DNA of 9,511 bases, taken from the NCBI GenBank assembly GCA_036159515.1, contig JAYYEV010000037.1, forward strand, positions 1 to 9,511, in the 5' to 3' direction. This document shows positions 1 to 6,893 of the stretch, piece after piece. Position 1 is the first letter of the stretch. Every line of letters starts with the position of its first letter. The DNA comes from GCA-002727735 sp036159515 (GTDB lineage: Bacteria > Bacteroidota > Bacteroidia > Flavobacteriales_D > Parvicellaceae). The translations under genes and the position numbers were made by a program. The notes beneath the pieces were generated by a model, which was not told the DNA's origin, made no database searches, and saw nothing but the letters and a program-made list of their open reading frames with translations.

Positions 1-1
1 T

Positions 2-1444
2 ACCTTTAATTATCCAAAAGATTTGATCATCATGGCTATGGAAGGTAATGGAAATAATTTACTTGGTAAACGAGCTTCTTTTGATGGGTTAGGTTTTGAT
101 TTTACGCACTGGAGAGAATATGCTGTTCATTGGGTACACGACGTAGATCATAAATTTTCTTATGGTGCCAGATTAAAGTATCTGTATGGAATGGAAAACT
201 TTACAACTGATGTAAGTTATATGGGCATAACCACAGATCAAAATACACATGCGCTTACCTTCGATATGAATTTTGATTTTCGAACAGCTGGGCTACCTCT
301 GGTCATGATTGACGATTCCATACCTTGTATTGGTGGAATAGACATGAACGATTCTGCTATGGTTCAAGCCTCAGGTTTAGATGGTAATTTCCTTAGTAAT
401 TATATGTTTGGTAGAAATAACAATGGTTTAGGCATAGATCTTGGATTTAATTACCATATAAACGATAAATTACTACTAGAGTTTTCAGTACTTGATCTTG
501 GCTTTATTACTTGGAACGATTATACGGCTAATTCTCAACTAGACGCTTGGGATTATACGTATGATGGTATTGATAATCCTATTACTGTTTTTGGCCAAGG
601 TACGAGTGTAGAATTTTTAAAGAATATTCTGGAAGACTCTATTGAAGCTTCACTTTATGACAACTATCAATATTCCACACCTAGTTATTCCACTTCCTTG
701 AGAACTAAGATTTATGCTTCCATGGAGTACATTGTTGATCATAATAATTTTGTGTCTTTAAGTCTATATTCCTCTTTTGTCAGAAAAAGATGGAGAAGAG
801 GTCTTGGAATTGCCTACAACTATCATTTAGGTAATTTCCTTTCAGCTACGGCTAGTTATTCTATTTACAATAGAAGTTATTCCAATGTAGGTTTAGGTGT
901 CTCTGTAAATCTTGGTCCAGTTGAATTGTATTGTCTTACCGATAATATCCTTGCATGGGGTATGTTTAATCCGACCGATAATTTGGGAGGTAACGGACAA
1001 GCAATTAACATAGACACTAGAAAGGTAAAGAATGGCCAAATACACTTTGGTATGAACCTTACTTTTGGAAGGGATAAGAAAGAAAAACCAGAAGAAGAAA
1101 CGGAAGAAGATAGAGCAGCGCCTGTTTCAAATGAAGGAGATAAAGAAGCTGATACAGATAATAAGGGGAATACAGAGACTAAAAATGGTGTACAAGGGAT
1201 GCAAAGAAAAACAGTTTACGGGGACAAGGAAGTTGAACCTAAAAGAACAGACTATAATGAAGGTTCAAAAGGCAAATCCTCATCAAAATCAGAGTCAAAG
1301 TCGGGGAAAAAGCCCAAATCAAAATCAAATTATAATAAGGAAACCAAAACCAAGGAAAACAAAAGAAAGGGTCCATTGGTCCCAAAAGTTGAAGAAACAC
1401 AGTCTAAAGACAGAACCTATAGAAAAGTCTCTACTAAGATTTAA
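2..1444 (+). CDS. DUF5723 family outer-membrane beta-barrel protein, 5' truncated by the window
   Basis: The frame is open from base 2 with no stop, so the true start lies upstream; the TTG at 23 is merely the first start-like codon. Numbering from that codon, residues 1 to about 350 alternate short aromatic/glycine-rich strands and turns. They include a segment reading FTHWREYAVHW and then YGARLKYLYGM, which I recognise from memory as typical of the DUF5723 family of Bacteroidota outer-membrane proteins. The last strand, IHFGMNLTFGR (340-350), looks like a barrel-closing strand. After it comes a tail of roughly 120 residues that is almost entirely Lys, Glu, Ser, Thr, Asp and Asn, with a Ser/Lys-rich core near 415-440, ending at the TAA at 1442-1444. 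The molecular function of the family is unknown to me; a surface or porin-like role is inference. Good confidence for the family, less for the barrel topology. Confidence 0.85.
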   Translation, partial: TFNYPKDLIIMAMEGNGNNLLGKRASFDGLGFDFTHWREYAVHWVHDVDHKFSYGARLKYLYGMENFTTDVSYMGITTDQNTHALTFDMNFDFRTAGLPLVMIDDSIPCIGGIDMNDSAMVQASGLDGNFLSNYMFGRNNNGLGIDLGFNYHINDKLLLEFSVLDLGFITWNDYTANSQLDAWDYTYDGIDNPITVFGQGTSVEFLKNILEDSIEASLYDNYQYSTPSYSTSLRTKIYASMEYIVDHNNFVSLSLYSSFVRKRWRRGLGIAYNYHLGNFLSATASYSIYNRSYSNVGLGVSVNLGPVELYCLTDNILAWGMFNPTDNLGGNGQAINIDTRKVKNGQIHFGMNLTFGRDKKEKPEEETEEDRAAPVSNEGDKEADTDNKGNTETKNGVQGMQRKTVYGDKEVEPKRTDYNEGSKGKSSSKSESKSGKKPKSKSNYNKETKTKENKRKGPLVPKVEETQSKDRTYRKVSTKI

Positions 1445-1479
1445 TTTCACTTAGAAAATAGTATGCAATTGAAACTTCT

Positions 1480-1537
1480 GTTGTGAGTTTCTCGTAATTG
1501 TGGTCTTTATGATATATTTACACAATATATACCACAA
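1480..1537. promoter_or_regulatory. Bulged palindrome with four TTGTG/CACAA half-sites
   Basis: TTGTGGT at 1498-1504 is the exact reverse complement of ACCACAA at 1531-1537. Inside it, ATATATT (1512-1518) pairs with AATATAT (1524-1530) around a 5-base loop, and the two stems are separated only by a 7-base bulge (1505-1511). The pentamer TTGTG occurs at 1481-1485 and 1498-1502, and its complement CACAA at 1521-1525 and 1533-1537. It lies between the stop of the barrel gene and the ATG at 1547. It could be an operator for the 213-aa gene, a hairpin in its leader, or a terminator for the gene before, though there is no T-tract after the stem. Confidence 0.4.
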
Positions 1538-1546
1538 CTAATTTTT

Positions 1547-2188
1547 ATGAGTAATATATCGGAGTACTACGCAAAAAATAAAGAGTTCTTAATTGATTAC
1601 TTACCAGATGAATTATTTATAAACTTAAATGATAGACAAAGAATTAATTACAGAATTGTTCGTGAGAATAGTGTTCAAATGCAAAATACAAAGCGAGAAA
1701 TTAAGGAGATAGAAATAGAGTTAAAGAAGAAGAAAGCAAAGCTAAAAAGCTTAAAAAAAGAGATGATTGGAACTGTTGATAGACCTGGTTACTTATTAAA
1801 AATGAATGCCGCAAAAGAAGACTTAAAACCCTTAATGGATTTGTACACCTTTTCACTTTCTATTGGTTTTAGACTTCATAAAACAAAGAAAAAATCAGAA
1901 GCTTTACCAAAATTATATTTGCGCGTTCAAAACTACGAAAGAAGATTTAAAAATATTTATGTAGGGAATATAGACTACGCAAAAACCTTTCTTTCTGAAG
2001 TGTCCTATCCATCCGTTGAAAATATCTCAATAGATGAAATTAAGGACGAAATAAAATGTGTGTATTCGGCCTACATTAGACATTACATTTGGAAAAAAGA
2101 TTGGAATCAATTTTTTAATGCTAAACATGATTTAAGTGCAGTTAAGGAGTGGAGTATCCAAATGGGATCTGATCGCTTTCGTTGGTAA
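1547..2188 (+). CDS. Hypothetical coiled-coil protein, 213 aa
   Basis: I do not recognise this protein. It starts at the ATG at 1547 and has no signal peptide or membrane segment, so it is probably cytoplasmic. Residues 46-73 form a highly charged heptad-like Lys/Glu/Leu stretch that should be a coiled coil. Residues 121-140 read PKLYLRVQNYERRFKNIYVG, a beta-hairpin-like pattern resembling the arm-type DNA-binding domain of tyrosine integrases; this is only a pattern resemblance and no catalytic domain follows. The C-terminal part (about 160-213) is helical and basic. The gene is AT-rich relative to the preceding barrel gene, and a palindrome precedes it. The abrupt C-terminus, close to the next gene, might be a natural end or a recombination junction. 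The ORF is convincing as a gene; its function is open. Confidence 0.7.
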   Translation: MSNISEYYAKNKEFLIDYLPDELFINLNDRQRINYRIVRENSVQMQNTKREIKEIEIELKKKKAKLKSLKKEMIGTVDRPGYLLKMNAAKEDLKPLMDLYTFSLSIGFRLHKTKKKSEALPKLYLRVQNYERRFKNIYVGNIDYAKTFLSEVSYPSVENISIDEIKDEIKCVYSAYIRHYIWKKDWNQFFNAKHDLSAVKEWSIQMGSDRFRW

Positions 2189-2213
2189 ATTAGAATTTTT
2201 GTACATTTCTTCT

Positions 2214-2648
2214 GTGATTAGATACGTCATTTTATTGTTATTAAACCCTATATTAATGTATGGTCAATGGGATTTCAATCCAAAATATACCAGCAAATCC
2301 TATTACGACTCAGGAAAGATATTATCTGAAATAGACTATAAATCTGGCATAAGAAATGGGAATTGTACATATTATTTCGAAAATGGAAATAAGCAATCAG
2401 AATCTTACTATTTAAATGGAAAGCTCAAAGGTAAATACAAAAGTTATTATGAGTCAGGAGAGTTAAGAGAATTGGGGGAATATTTCTATGATAAAAATAA
2501 CATCTACAGTAGAAAAATTGGTTCTTGGAAAACCTTTTACAAAGATGGAAAACTAAAATCTGAGGCCATCATGGAGAACGGAATAACCACCCAGTGGAAA
2601 ACCTACAATAGGGATGGGGAAATTAATGATGCTGATACAGGTTGCTGA
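2214..2648 (+). CDS. Exported MORN-repeat protein (YwqK-like)
   Basis: I choose the GTG at 2214, 25 bases past the stop of the preceding gene, because it gives a compact signal peptide: a short basic start (MIRY), the hydrophobic core VILLLLNPILM, and a likely cleavage after YGQ at residue 18. The frame stays open upstream to a GTG at 2136, inside the previous gene, and a TTG at 2199 is also possible; both would add an unlikely extension. The mature 126 residues hold about five MORN_2-type units, each with an aromatic pair and a D/E-x-G-K turn, near residues 30, 53, 78, 109 and 131 (YYDSGK, YYFENG, YYESGE, YKDGK, YNRDGE). Such proteins are often labelled 'toxin-antitoxin YwqK antitoxin' in databases, which is weakly founded; no toxin is evident here. 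It is likely cotranscribed with the 84-aa gene 6 bases downstream. Confidence 0.75.
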   Translation: MIRYVILLLLNPILMYGQWDFNPKYTSKSYYDSGKILSEIDYKSGIRNGNCTYYFENGNKQSESYYLNGKLKGKYKSYYESGELRELGEYFYDKNNIYSRKIGSWKTFYKDGKLKSEAIMENGITTQWKTYNRDGEINDADTGC

Positions 2649-2654
2649 TTCAAA

Positions 2655-2909
2655 ATGAAAATTGAGGTTTTTGGAATAAAAGGTACACCAATATGGTTCT
2701 TTACACCCTATACATTTACGGTAGATATTCCATTATATTCTGAACTAGAACATGATAGGACATATCACTCATCAGAACTGATCTATGAAGATAGATTAGC
2801 TATTGAAAAAAAATTAATAACTGCTTACAAAGACATCCATAAAGAAACAGTTTCGGATAACAACAAGCTTACTTACTTTGTTGATCAATTTGAGTTTTAT
2901 GTTTTGTAA
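2655..2909 (+). CDS. Hypothetical protein, 84 aa
   Basis: I do not recognise this small protein. It begins at an ATG only 6 bases after the stop of the MORN-repeat gene, so the two are probably cotranscribed and may act together. There is no signal peptide. The first half is rich in aromatic and beta-forming residues (MKIEVFGIKG, then TPIWFFTPYTFTV). The middle, around residues 45-65, looks helical and charged, and the last ten residues are again aromatic (FVDQFEFYVL), suggesting a small alpha/beta fold. It is followed by about 40 very AT-rich bases before the S9 peptidase gene, in which I see no clear terminator. Confidence 0.55.
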   Translation: MKIEVFGIKGTPIWFFTPYTFTVDIPLYSELEHDRTYHSSELIYEDRLAIEKKLITAYKDIHKETVSDNNKLTYFVDQFEFYVL

Positions 2910-2948
2910 TATCATTGAAATTTAAAAATTCATTAGTTTTAATTAAAT

Positions 2949-5390
2949 ATGACACCATTAGAAATGAAAAAAAGCACACTTACTTTAATAGTTATAATCA
3001 TAACTTCTCTTATATCTACAAACCACAATGCACAAGAGAATGTAACCTATCAAAAGCCTCCGAAAGAGATACTTGAATTAGTAGATGTGGAGCTTGCCCC
3101 TCGTACATTTTTCGACTCGAAAAACAAAGTGATGCTATTGGCTTACAGAGATGCATACAAAAGTATAGAAGAGCTATCCATAAAGGAGTTAAGATTAGGA
3201 GGCTTAAGAATTGATCCTAAAACATTCATTGGGAGTAGAACTCGATATTATAACAACGTCAAGGTCAATTTCATTGAGGGAAAACCAAAAGTAGTTGACG
3301 TTTTAGGATTGCCAAAGAATCCAAGACTAGCTAATTTTAATTGGTCTCCTGACGAAAGAAAAGTAGCTTTTACCAATACTACAACTAAAGGAGTAGAAGT
3401 TTGGGTATTGGATGTAGAACGTTGTGAAGTCAAAAGAATAACAGATGCAAATGTGAACGCTAATTTAGGCGATGTAATTAACTGGTTCAAAGATAGTGAA
3501 CACCTTTTGGTGAAGATGAAATCTTCCAATGCAGAGCCGCTTATTGATGGAGATAATCAAATACCAACTGGTCCAACAGTTAGTGTAAACAACGGTAAAA
3601 AAGCACAAAATAGAACGTACCAAGATTTGCTAAAAAACAAAACCGATGAACACAACTTTGAACAACTTGCTTTATCCGATTTGTATAAAGTCAATTTAGC
3701 GGGTGAAATGGACCCTTGGTTGGCAAATGACATGTTTCGAAATGTCAGCTTTTCGCCTGATGGAGAATTTGTAATGGTGAAAACTATAGCCAGACCATTT
3801 TCTTATATCGTTCCCTATTATCGTTTTGCTTCTAAAACCACCATTTATAAGAAAGATGGAAGCTTGGTTAAAATCATAGCTGACGACCCGCTTGTGGAAG
3901 ATATGCCCAAAGGTTTTATGTCTACCGTAAATCATAAACGGTCTTTTCAGTGGAGAGCTGACAAGGCTTCGTCATTAGTATATGTAAAAGCATTAGATGG
4001 AGGAGATGCCAACAATGAAGTGGAATTTAGAGATGAAGTTTTTGAATTAAACCACCCTTTTGAAGGAGATGGAAAGTCTATGGTAAAGACCATTAACCGA
4101 TACAGTGGAATTAGTTGGAGTACAGATGAGGTTGCTTTTTTATATGATTATTGGTGGAACACCAGAAATGCCAAAACATACACCTTCAATCCAAGTAAAC
4201 TAGACAATGATCCTCAAATTATTTTTGACAGAAACTATCAAGACAAATACAACGACCCAGGGAATATGGTTATGGTAAAAAATGAATTTGGCAGAAATAT
4301 AGTGCATCAAAAGGATGGTATAGTTTCACTTATTTCCGATGGATTCACCAAAGAAGGGCAATTCCCCACACTATATACAATGAACTTATCATCAGGTACA
4401 AAACAAACACTATATAAATCCAAAATGGCTGATAAGCTGGAAAATATCATTCGATATATTCCTAAAACAGGGCAAGTAATAACCAGAATAGAGTCACCAA
4501 ATGAATACCCTAATTATTATATCAAAAAGTTAAAAAGCAAAAAACCAAGTGCTTTAACTTCATTTGAAAATCCATTCAAAGGACTGGAGGATGTGCATAA
4601 AGAAGTTATAACCTATAAACGAGAAGATGGGATAGAACTCAGTGGAACATTATACTTGCCTTTAGGGTACGATCAAGAAAAAAAAGAAAAGGTTCCTTTG
4701 ATTATGTGGGCCTATCCTGTGGAATACAAGGATAAATCCACAGCCGGCCAAAATACGCAAAACGCCAATCAATTTACTTACCCTTACTATGGTTCACCAA
4801 TATATTGGGTAACTAAGGGATATGCTGTACTTGATGATGCTGCCTTCCCTATAATTGGTGAGGAAGATGAAGAACCGAACGATTCCTTCAGAAAGCAACT
4901 GGTTGCCAATGCGGAAGCGGGTATTACTGCAGTAGATAAGTTAGGTTACATCGATAAATCCAGAGTGGCTATAGGAGGTCACAGTTATGGAGCATTTATG
5001 GTAGCCAATTTATTATCTCATTCTGATTTATTTGCCGCAGGTATTGCTAGAAGTGGTGCGTACAATAGAACATTAACCCCTTTTGGTTTTCAAAGCGAGG
5101 AACGTTCCTATTGGGAGGCCCCTGAGATTTATTACAATATGTCTCCTTTTATGCATGCTGATAAAATGAAACATCCCCTTTTGCTGATTCATGGAGAAGC
5201 GGACAACAATTCAGGGACATATCCCTTGCAAAGTCAGCGCTACTTTAATGCACTTAAGGGCTTAGGAGCTACAGTTCGTTTAGTGATGCTTCCAAAGGAA
5301 AGCCATGGATACAGAGCTAAAGAAAGCATCCTTCACGTACTTTGGGAGCAGGATCAGTGGTTAGATAAATATGTAATGAATAAGAAATAA
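2949..5390 (+). CDS. S9 family prolyl-oligopeptidase-like serine peptidase, glutamyl endopeptidase (CGEP/S9D) type
   Basis: This serine peptidase is probably exported. Its N-terminus is basic then hydrophobic (MKKSTLTLIVIIITSLIS), a signal peptide that fits best if translation starts at the second ATG, 2964; the first ATG is 2949. Residues 40 to about 540 form a repetitive beta-rich region consistent with the beta-propeller of the family, with motifs such as NWSPDERKVAF and VSFSPDGEFVMVKT. Residues 545-813 are the alpha/beta-hydrolase domain. The catalytic triad is visible: Ser679 in GGHSYGAFM, Asp752 in GEADNN and His786 in KESHGY. The stretch IARSGAYNRTLTPFGFQ (699-715) and the C-terminal ESILHVLWEQDQWLDKY are, from memory, nearly those of plant chloroplast glutamyl endopeptidase, which cleaves after Glu. 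Preference for Glu is inferred from that likeness. In a Gram-negative cell it would act in the periplasm or outside. Length, about 810 residues, is normal. Confidence 0.93.
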   Translation: MTPLEMKKSTLTLIVIIITSLISTNHNAQENVTYQKPPKEILELVDVELAPRTFFDSKNKVMLLAYRDAYKSIEELSIKELRLGGLRIDPKTFIGSRTRYYNNVKVNFIEGKPKVVDVLGLPKNPRLANFNWSPDERKVAFTNTTTKGVEVWVLDVERCEVKRITDANVNANLGDVINWFKDSEHLLVKMKSSNAEPLIDGDNQIPTGPTVSVNNGKKAQNRTYQDLLKNKTDEHNFEQLALSDLYKVNLAGEMDPWLANDMFRNVSFSPDGEFVMVKTIARPFSYIVPYYRFASKTTIYKKDGSLVKIIADDPLVEDMPKGFMSTVNHKRSFQWRADKASSLVYVKALDGGDANNEVEFRDEVFELNHPFEGDGKSMVKTINRYSGISWSTDEVAFLYDYWWNTRNAKTYTFNPSKLDNDPQIIFDRNYQDKYNDPGNMVMVKNEFGRNIVHQKDGIVSLISDGFTKEGQFPTLYTMNLSSGTKQTLYKSKMADKLENIIRYIPKTGQVITRIESPNEYPNYYIKKLKSKKPSALTSFENPFKGLEDVHKEVITYKREDGIELSGTLYLPLGYDQEKKEKVPLIMWAYPVEYKDKSTAGQNTQNANQFTYPYYGSPIYWVTKGYAVLDDAAFPIIGEEDEEPNDSFRKQLVANAEAGITAVDKLGYIDKSRVAIGGHSYGAFMVANLLSHSDLFAAGIARSGAYNRTLTPFGFQSEERSYWEAPEIYYNMSPFMHADKMKHPLLLIHGEADNNSGTYPLQSQRYFNALKGLGATVRLVMLPKESHGYRAKESILHVLWEQDQWLDKYVMNKK

Positions 5391-5417
5391 TTTAAAAGAC
5401 ACGTAATTTTCAATACA

Positions 5418-6023
5418 ATGATGAAGAAACATATTGCCATTCTATGTATCGCTTTTATCAACCTATATACTATTAGATATTCTTTTTCACAATCCAATAC
5501 TATTGATTGTAATAATGTGACTTATTTAGAGGATACCTTCTATGTTTCTGTAAATAATAATTTCATATCAAATACCATTTATTACAATGATTCTACTAGC
5601 ATGATTTATCCCAATCATTGTTTAATTCTTGATGACAGTTCATTAATTACGGTAAGGTATTTTTCGGGTGTGTTTAGTACTGGATTCGATTGTCATATAT
5701 TTACTCACCTTACACAAAACTCTACAAGAGATACGTTAGATTTTGATTTCCAGGCAACATTTAGCTCTACTAATTTTCCAAATAATACAGTTGTTAATGG
5801 AAATTTAGTTTTATCAGATGTTAATTCAACTTGTACTAGTCCAGTAACTATTATACTTCAACATAGTACGTTAAATTCATCAGGGATAGTAATTGAAAGA
5901 AACAAAAAACTATTAAAAACACTTGATTTTTTAGGAAGGGAAATAATTCCAATGCCAAACACCCCATTCATTGAAATATATGATGATGGTAGTGTAGAAA
6001 AAAAGATGGTAATAGAATTTTAG
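5418..6023 (+). CDS. Secreted protein with a T9SS-like C-terminal tail
   Basis: It starts 27 bases after the S9 peptidase gene and may share its transcript. Two adjacent ATGs (5418, 5421) precede a signal peptide, MKKHIAILCIAFINLYTIR, with cleavage probably near residue 25 (FSQ-S). The mature region is Asn/Thr/Ser-rich and beta-like, with four cysteines (31, 68, 92, 139) that could form disulphides. Residues about 160-201 contain NKKLLKTLDFLGREI, then PNTPFIEIYDD, then GSVEKKMVIEF. From memory this lysine-then-'D-x-L-G-R'-then-'Y-D-D-G-x-V-E-K' ending recurs at the C-termini of flavobacterial secreted proteins and resembles T9SS sorting domains. The central domain is not recognised. Surface delivery through T9SS is inference; no T9SS machinery gene is in this window. 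Confidence 0.75.
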   Translation: MMKKHIAILCIAFINLYTIRYSFSQSNTIDCNNVTYLEDTFYVSVNNNFISNTIYYNDSTSMIYPNHCLILDDSSLITVRYFSGVFSTGFDCHIFTHLTQNSTRDTLDFDFQATFSSTNFPNNTVVNGNLVLSDVNSTCTSPVTIILQHSTLNSSGIVIERNKKLLKTLDFLGREIIPMPNTPFIEIYDDGSVEKKMVIEF

Positions 6024-6085
6024 TAAAAGTAGCTAACCCACTTATTTATAGGATTTACATTAATGGAGTAAATTAAAATACTGTT

Positions 6086-6787
6086 ATGAATAAAGTTTTA
6101 ATAATTGGAGGAACAAGTGGGATTGGCAGAGGATTAGTTGATGTGTATCTTAAAAATGGGTATATAGTTGGTGTTGTGGGAAGAAGAACCGAAATTTTGA
6201 ATCAAATTAAATTAACAAATCAAAATGTTTTTATTGAAACATTAGATGTATGTGATATTGCAAAATCAAGTGAGGTCTATAATTCTTTAATAACAAGTAT
6301 GAAAGGTATTGATATCGTAATAAATTGCTCGGGCTGGGGTGAGGTGAACAGAGAATTTAATAATGATATTGATTTGAAGACAATTCAAACCAATGTTGTA
6401 GGATTCACACAAACTATGAATTTCTTCACAACCTATTTTCTAAATAAAAATAATGGGGTATTGGTTAATATTAGTTCAATTGGTGGATTGAGAGGAGGAA
6501 AATTTATAGGTTCATATAATTCATCAAAATCATACCAAATTAAATTTTTAGAGAGTTTATCCATTTCTTTTAAAAAACTTAAAAAAGATATTCAAATTAC
6601 AGATGTTAGATTGGGCTTTGTAGATACTGATATGCTAAAAGGAAAAGGGTTTTGGGTTTCATCAGTTGATCATATTTGTAATAAAATTTACAAGGGAGTG
6701 AAAAGTAGAAAAAGTGTAATATATAATGATTTCAGATGGTTTATAATCTCAAAATTATTAAGAATATTACCCAAATCAATGTTGTAA
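6086..6787 (+). CDS. Short-chain dehydrogenase/reductase (SDR), NAD(P)-dependent
   Basis: A classical SDR of 233 residues, near the usual 250. The cofactor loop is GGTSGIG (8-14, the GxxxGxG pattern), and VVGRRTE after strand 2, with two arginines, suggests NADP(H) preference. The D-V at 54-55 contacts the adenine ring in relatives. NCSG (80-83) stands in place of the usual NNAG. The catalytic tetrad is intact: Asn103 (TNVVG), Ser131, Tyr144 and Lys148 (YNSSK), with the normal 13-residue spacing between Ser and Tyr. The C-terminal 20 residues (FRWFIISKLLRILPKSM) are basic and hydrophobic, which could hold the enzyme against a membrane, as in some lipid-acting SDRs. The substrate cannot be read. 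It is AT-rich, stands 62 bases after the T9SS-tail gene, and converges with the HNH gene. Confidence 0.92.
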   Translation: MNKVLIIGGTSGIGRGLVDVYLKNGYIVGVVGRRTEILNQIKLTNQNVFIETLDVCDIAKSSEVYNSLITSMKGIDIVINCSGWGEVNREFNNDIDLKTIQTNVVGFTQTMNFFTTYFLNKNNGVLVNISSIGGLRGGKFIGSYNSSKSYQIKFLESLSISFKKLKKDIQITDVRLGFVDTDMLKGKGFWVSSVDHICNKIYKGVKSRKSVIYNDFRWFIISKLLRILPKSML

Positions 6788-6804
6788 TCCAATAGGAATT
6801 TTAC

Positions 6805-6831
6805 GGAATAATAAAATAAAAACTTTATTCC
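6805..6831. terminator. Weak hairpin between convergent genes
   Basis: GGAATAA at 6805-6811 pairs with TTATTCC at 6825-6831 around a 13-base A-rich loop, in the 78-base gap between the convergent SDR and HNH genes. The stem is short and AT-rich and has no T-tract, so termination in either direction is possible but not convincing. Confidence 0.25.
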
Positions 6832-6840
6832 ACAGTGATG

Positions 6841-6867
6841 GTTTATTCTTTCGGAGTGTTTATTCTT
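6841..6867 (+). repeat. 17-base spaced direct repeat GTTTATTCTT
   Basis: GTTTATTCTT occurs at 6841-6850 and again at 6858-6867, one 17-base step apart. The second copy merges into the left inverted-repeat arm of the HNH cassette. No second copy is seen next to the right arm. Confidence 0.5.
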
Positions 6868-6893
6868 ACCCTTTAAAACTAATCCAAAACTTT
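6860..6893 (+). repeat. Left arm of an imperfect inverted repeat flanking the HNH cassette
   Basis: Read inward, this arm matches the reverse complement of 8097-8130 at 27 of 34 positions, and its first 12 bases, TTATTCTTACCC, match perfectly. It overlaps the last codons and the stop of the HNH gene (stop at 6866-6868). Mismatches fall at arm positions 13, 14, 19, 22, 26, 27 and 31. Confidence 0.55.

Noticed and set aside
1065..1454. A 129-codon open frame on the + strand, read in a different frame from the barrel protein tail
   Set aside because: It is a by-product of the purine-rich, low-complexity tail sequence; its translation is Lys/Gln/Glu-rich noise and it has no start context.
2214..2648. 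Calling the MORN protein a YwqK antitoxin
   Set aside because: The label is a database convention; the protein is exported and no toxin gene is identifiable beside it.
2877..2906. Possible Bacteroidota-type promoter (TTTG, 17 bases, TATGTTTT) before the S9 peptidase gene
   Set aside because: The -7 element deviates from TAnnTTTG, the match lies within the end of the preceding gene, and AT-rich DNA gives such matches often.
3248..3935. Two open frames on the - strand inside the S9 peptidase gene
   Set aside because: The + strand has a full-length, motif-bearing peptidase; the antisense translations show no recognisable features.
6053..6073. ATTTAC...GTAAAT inverted repeat just before the SDR gene
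   Set aside because: A 6-bp AT-rich stem with a 9-base loop is expected by chance in this composition.
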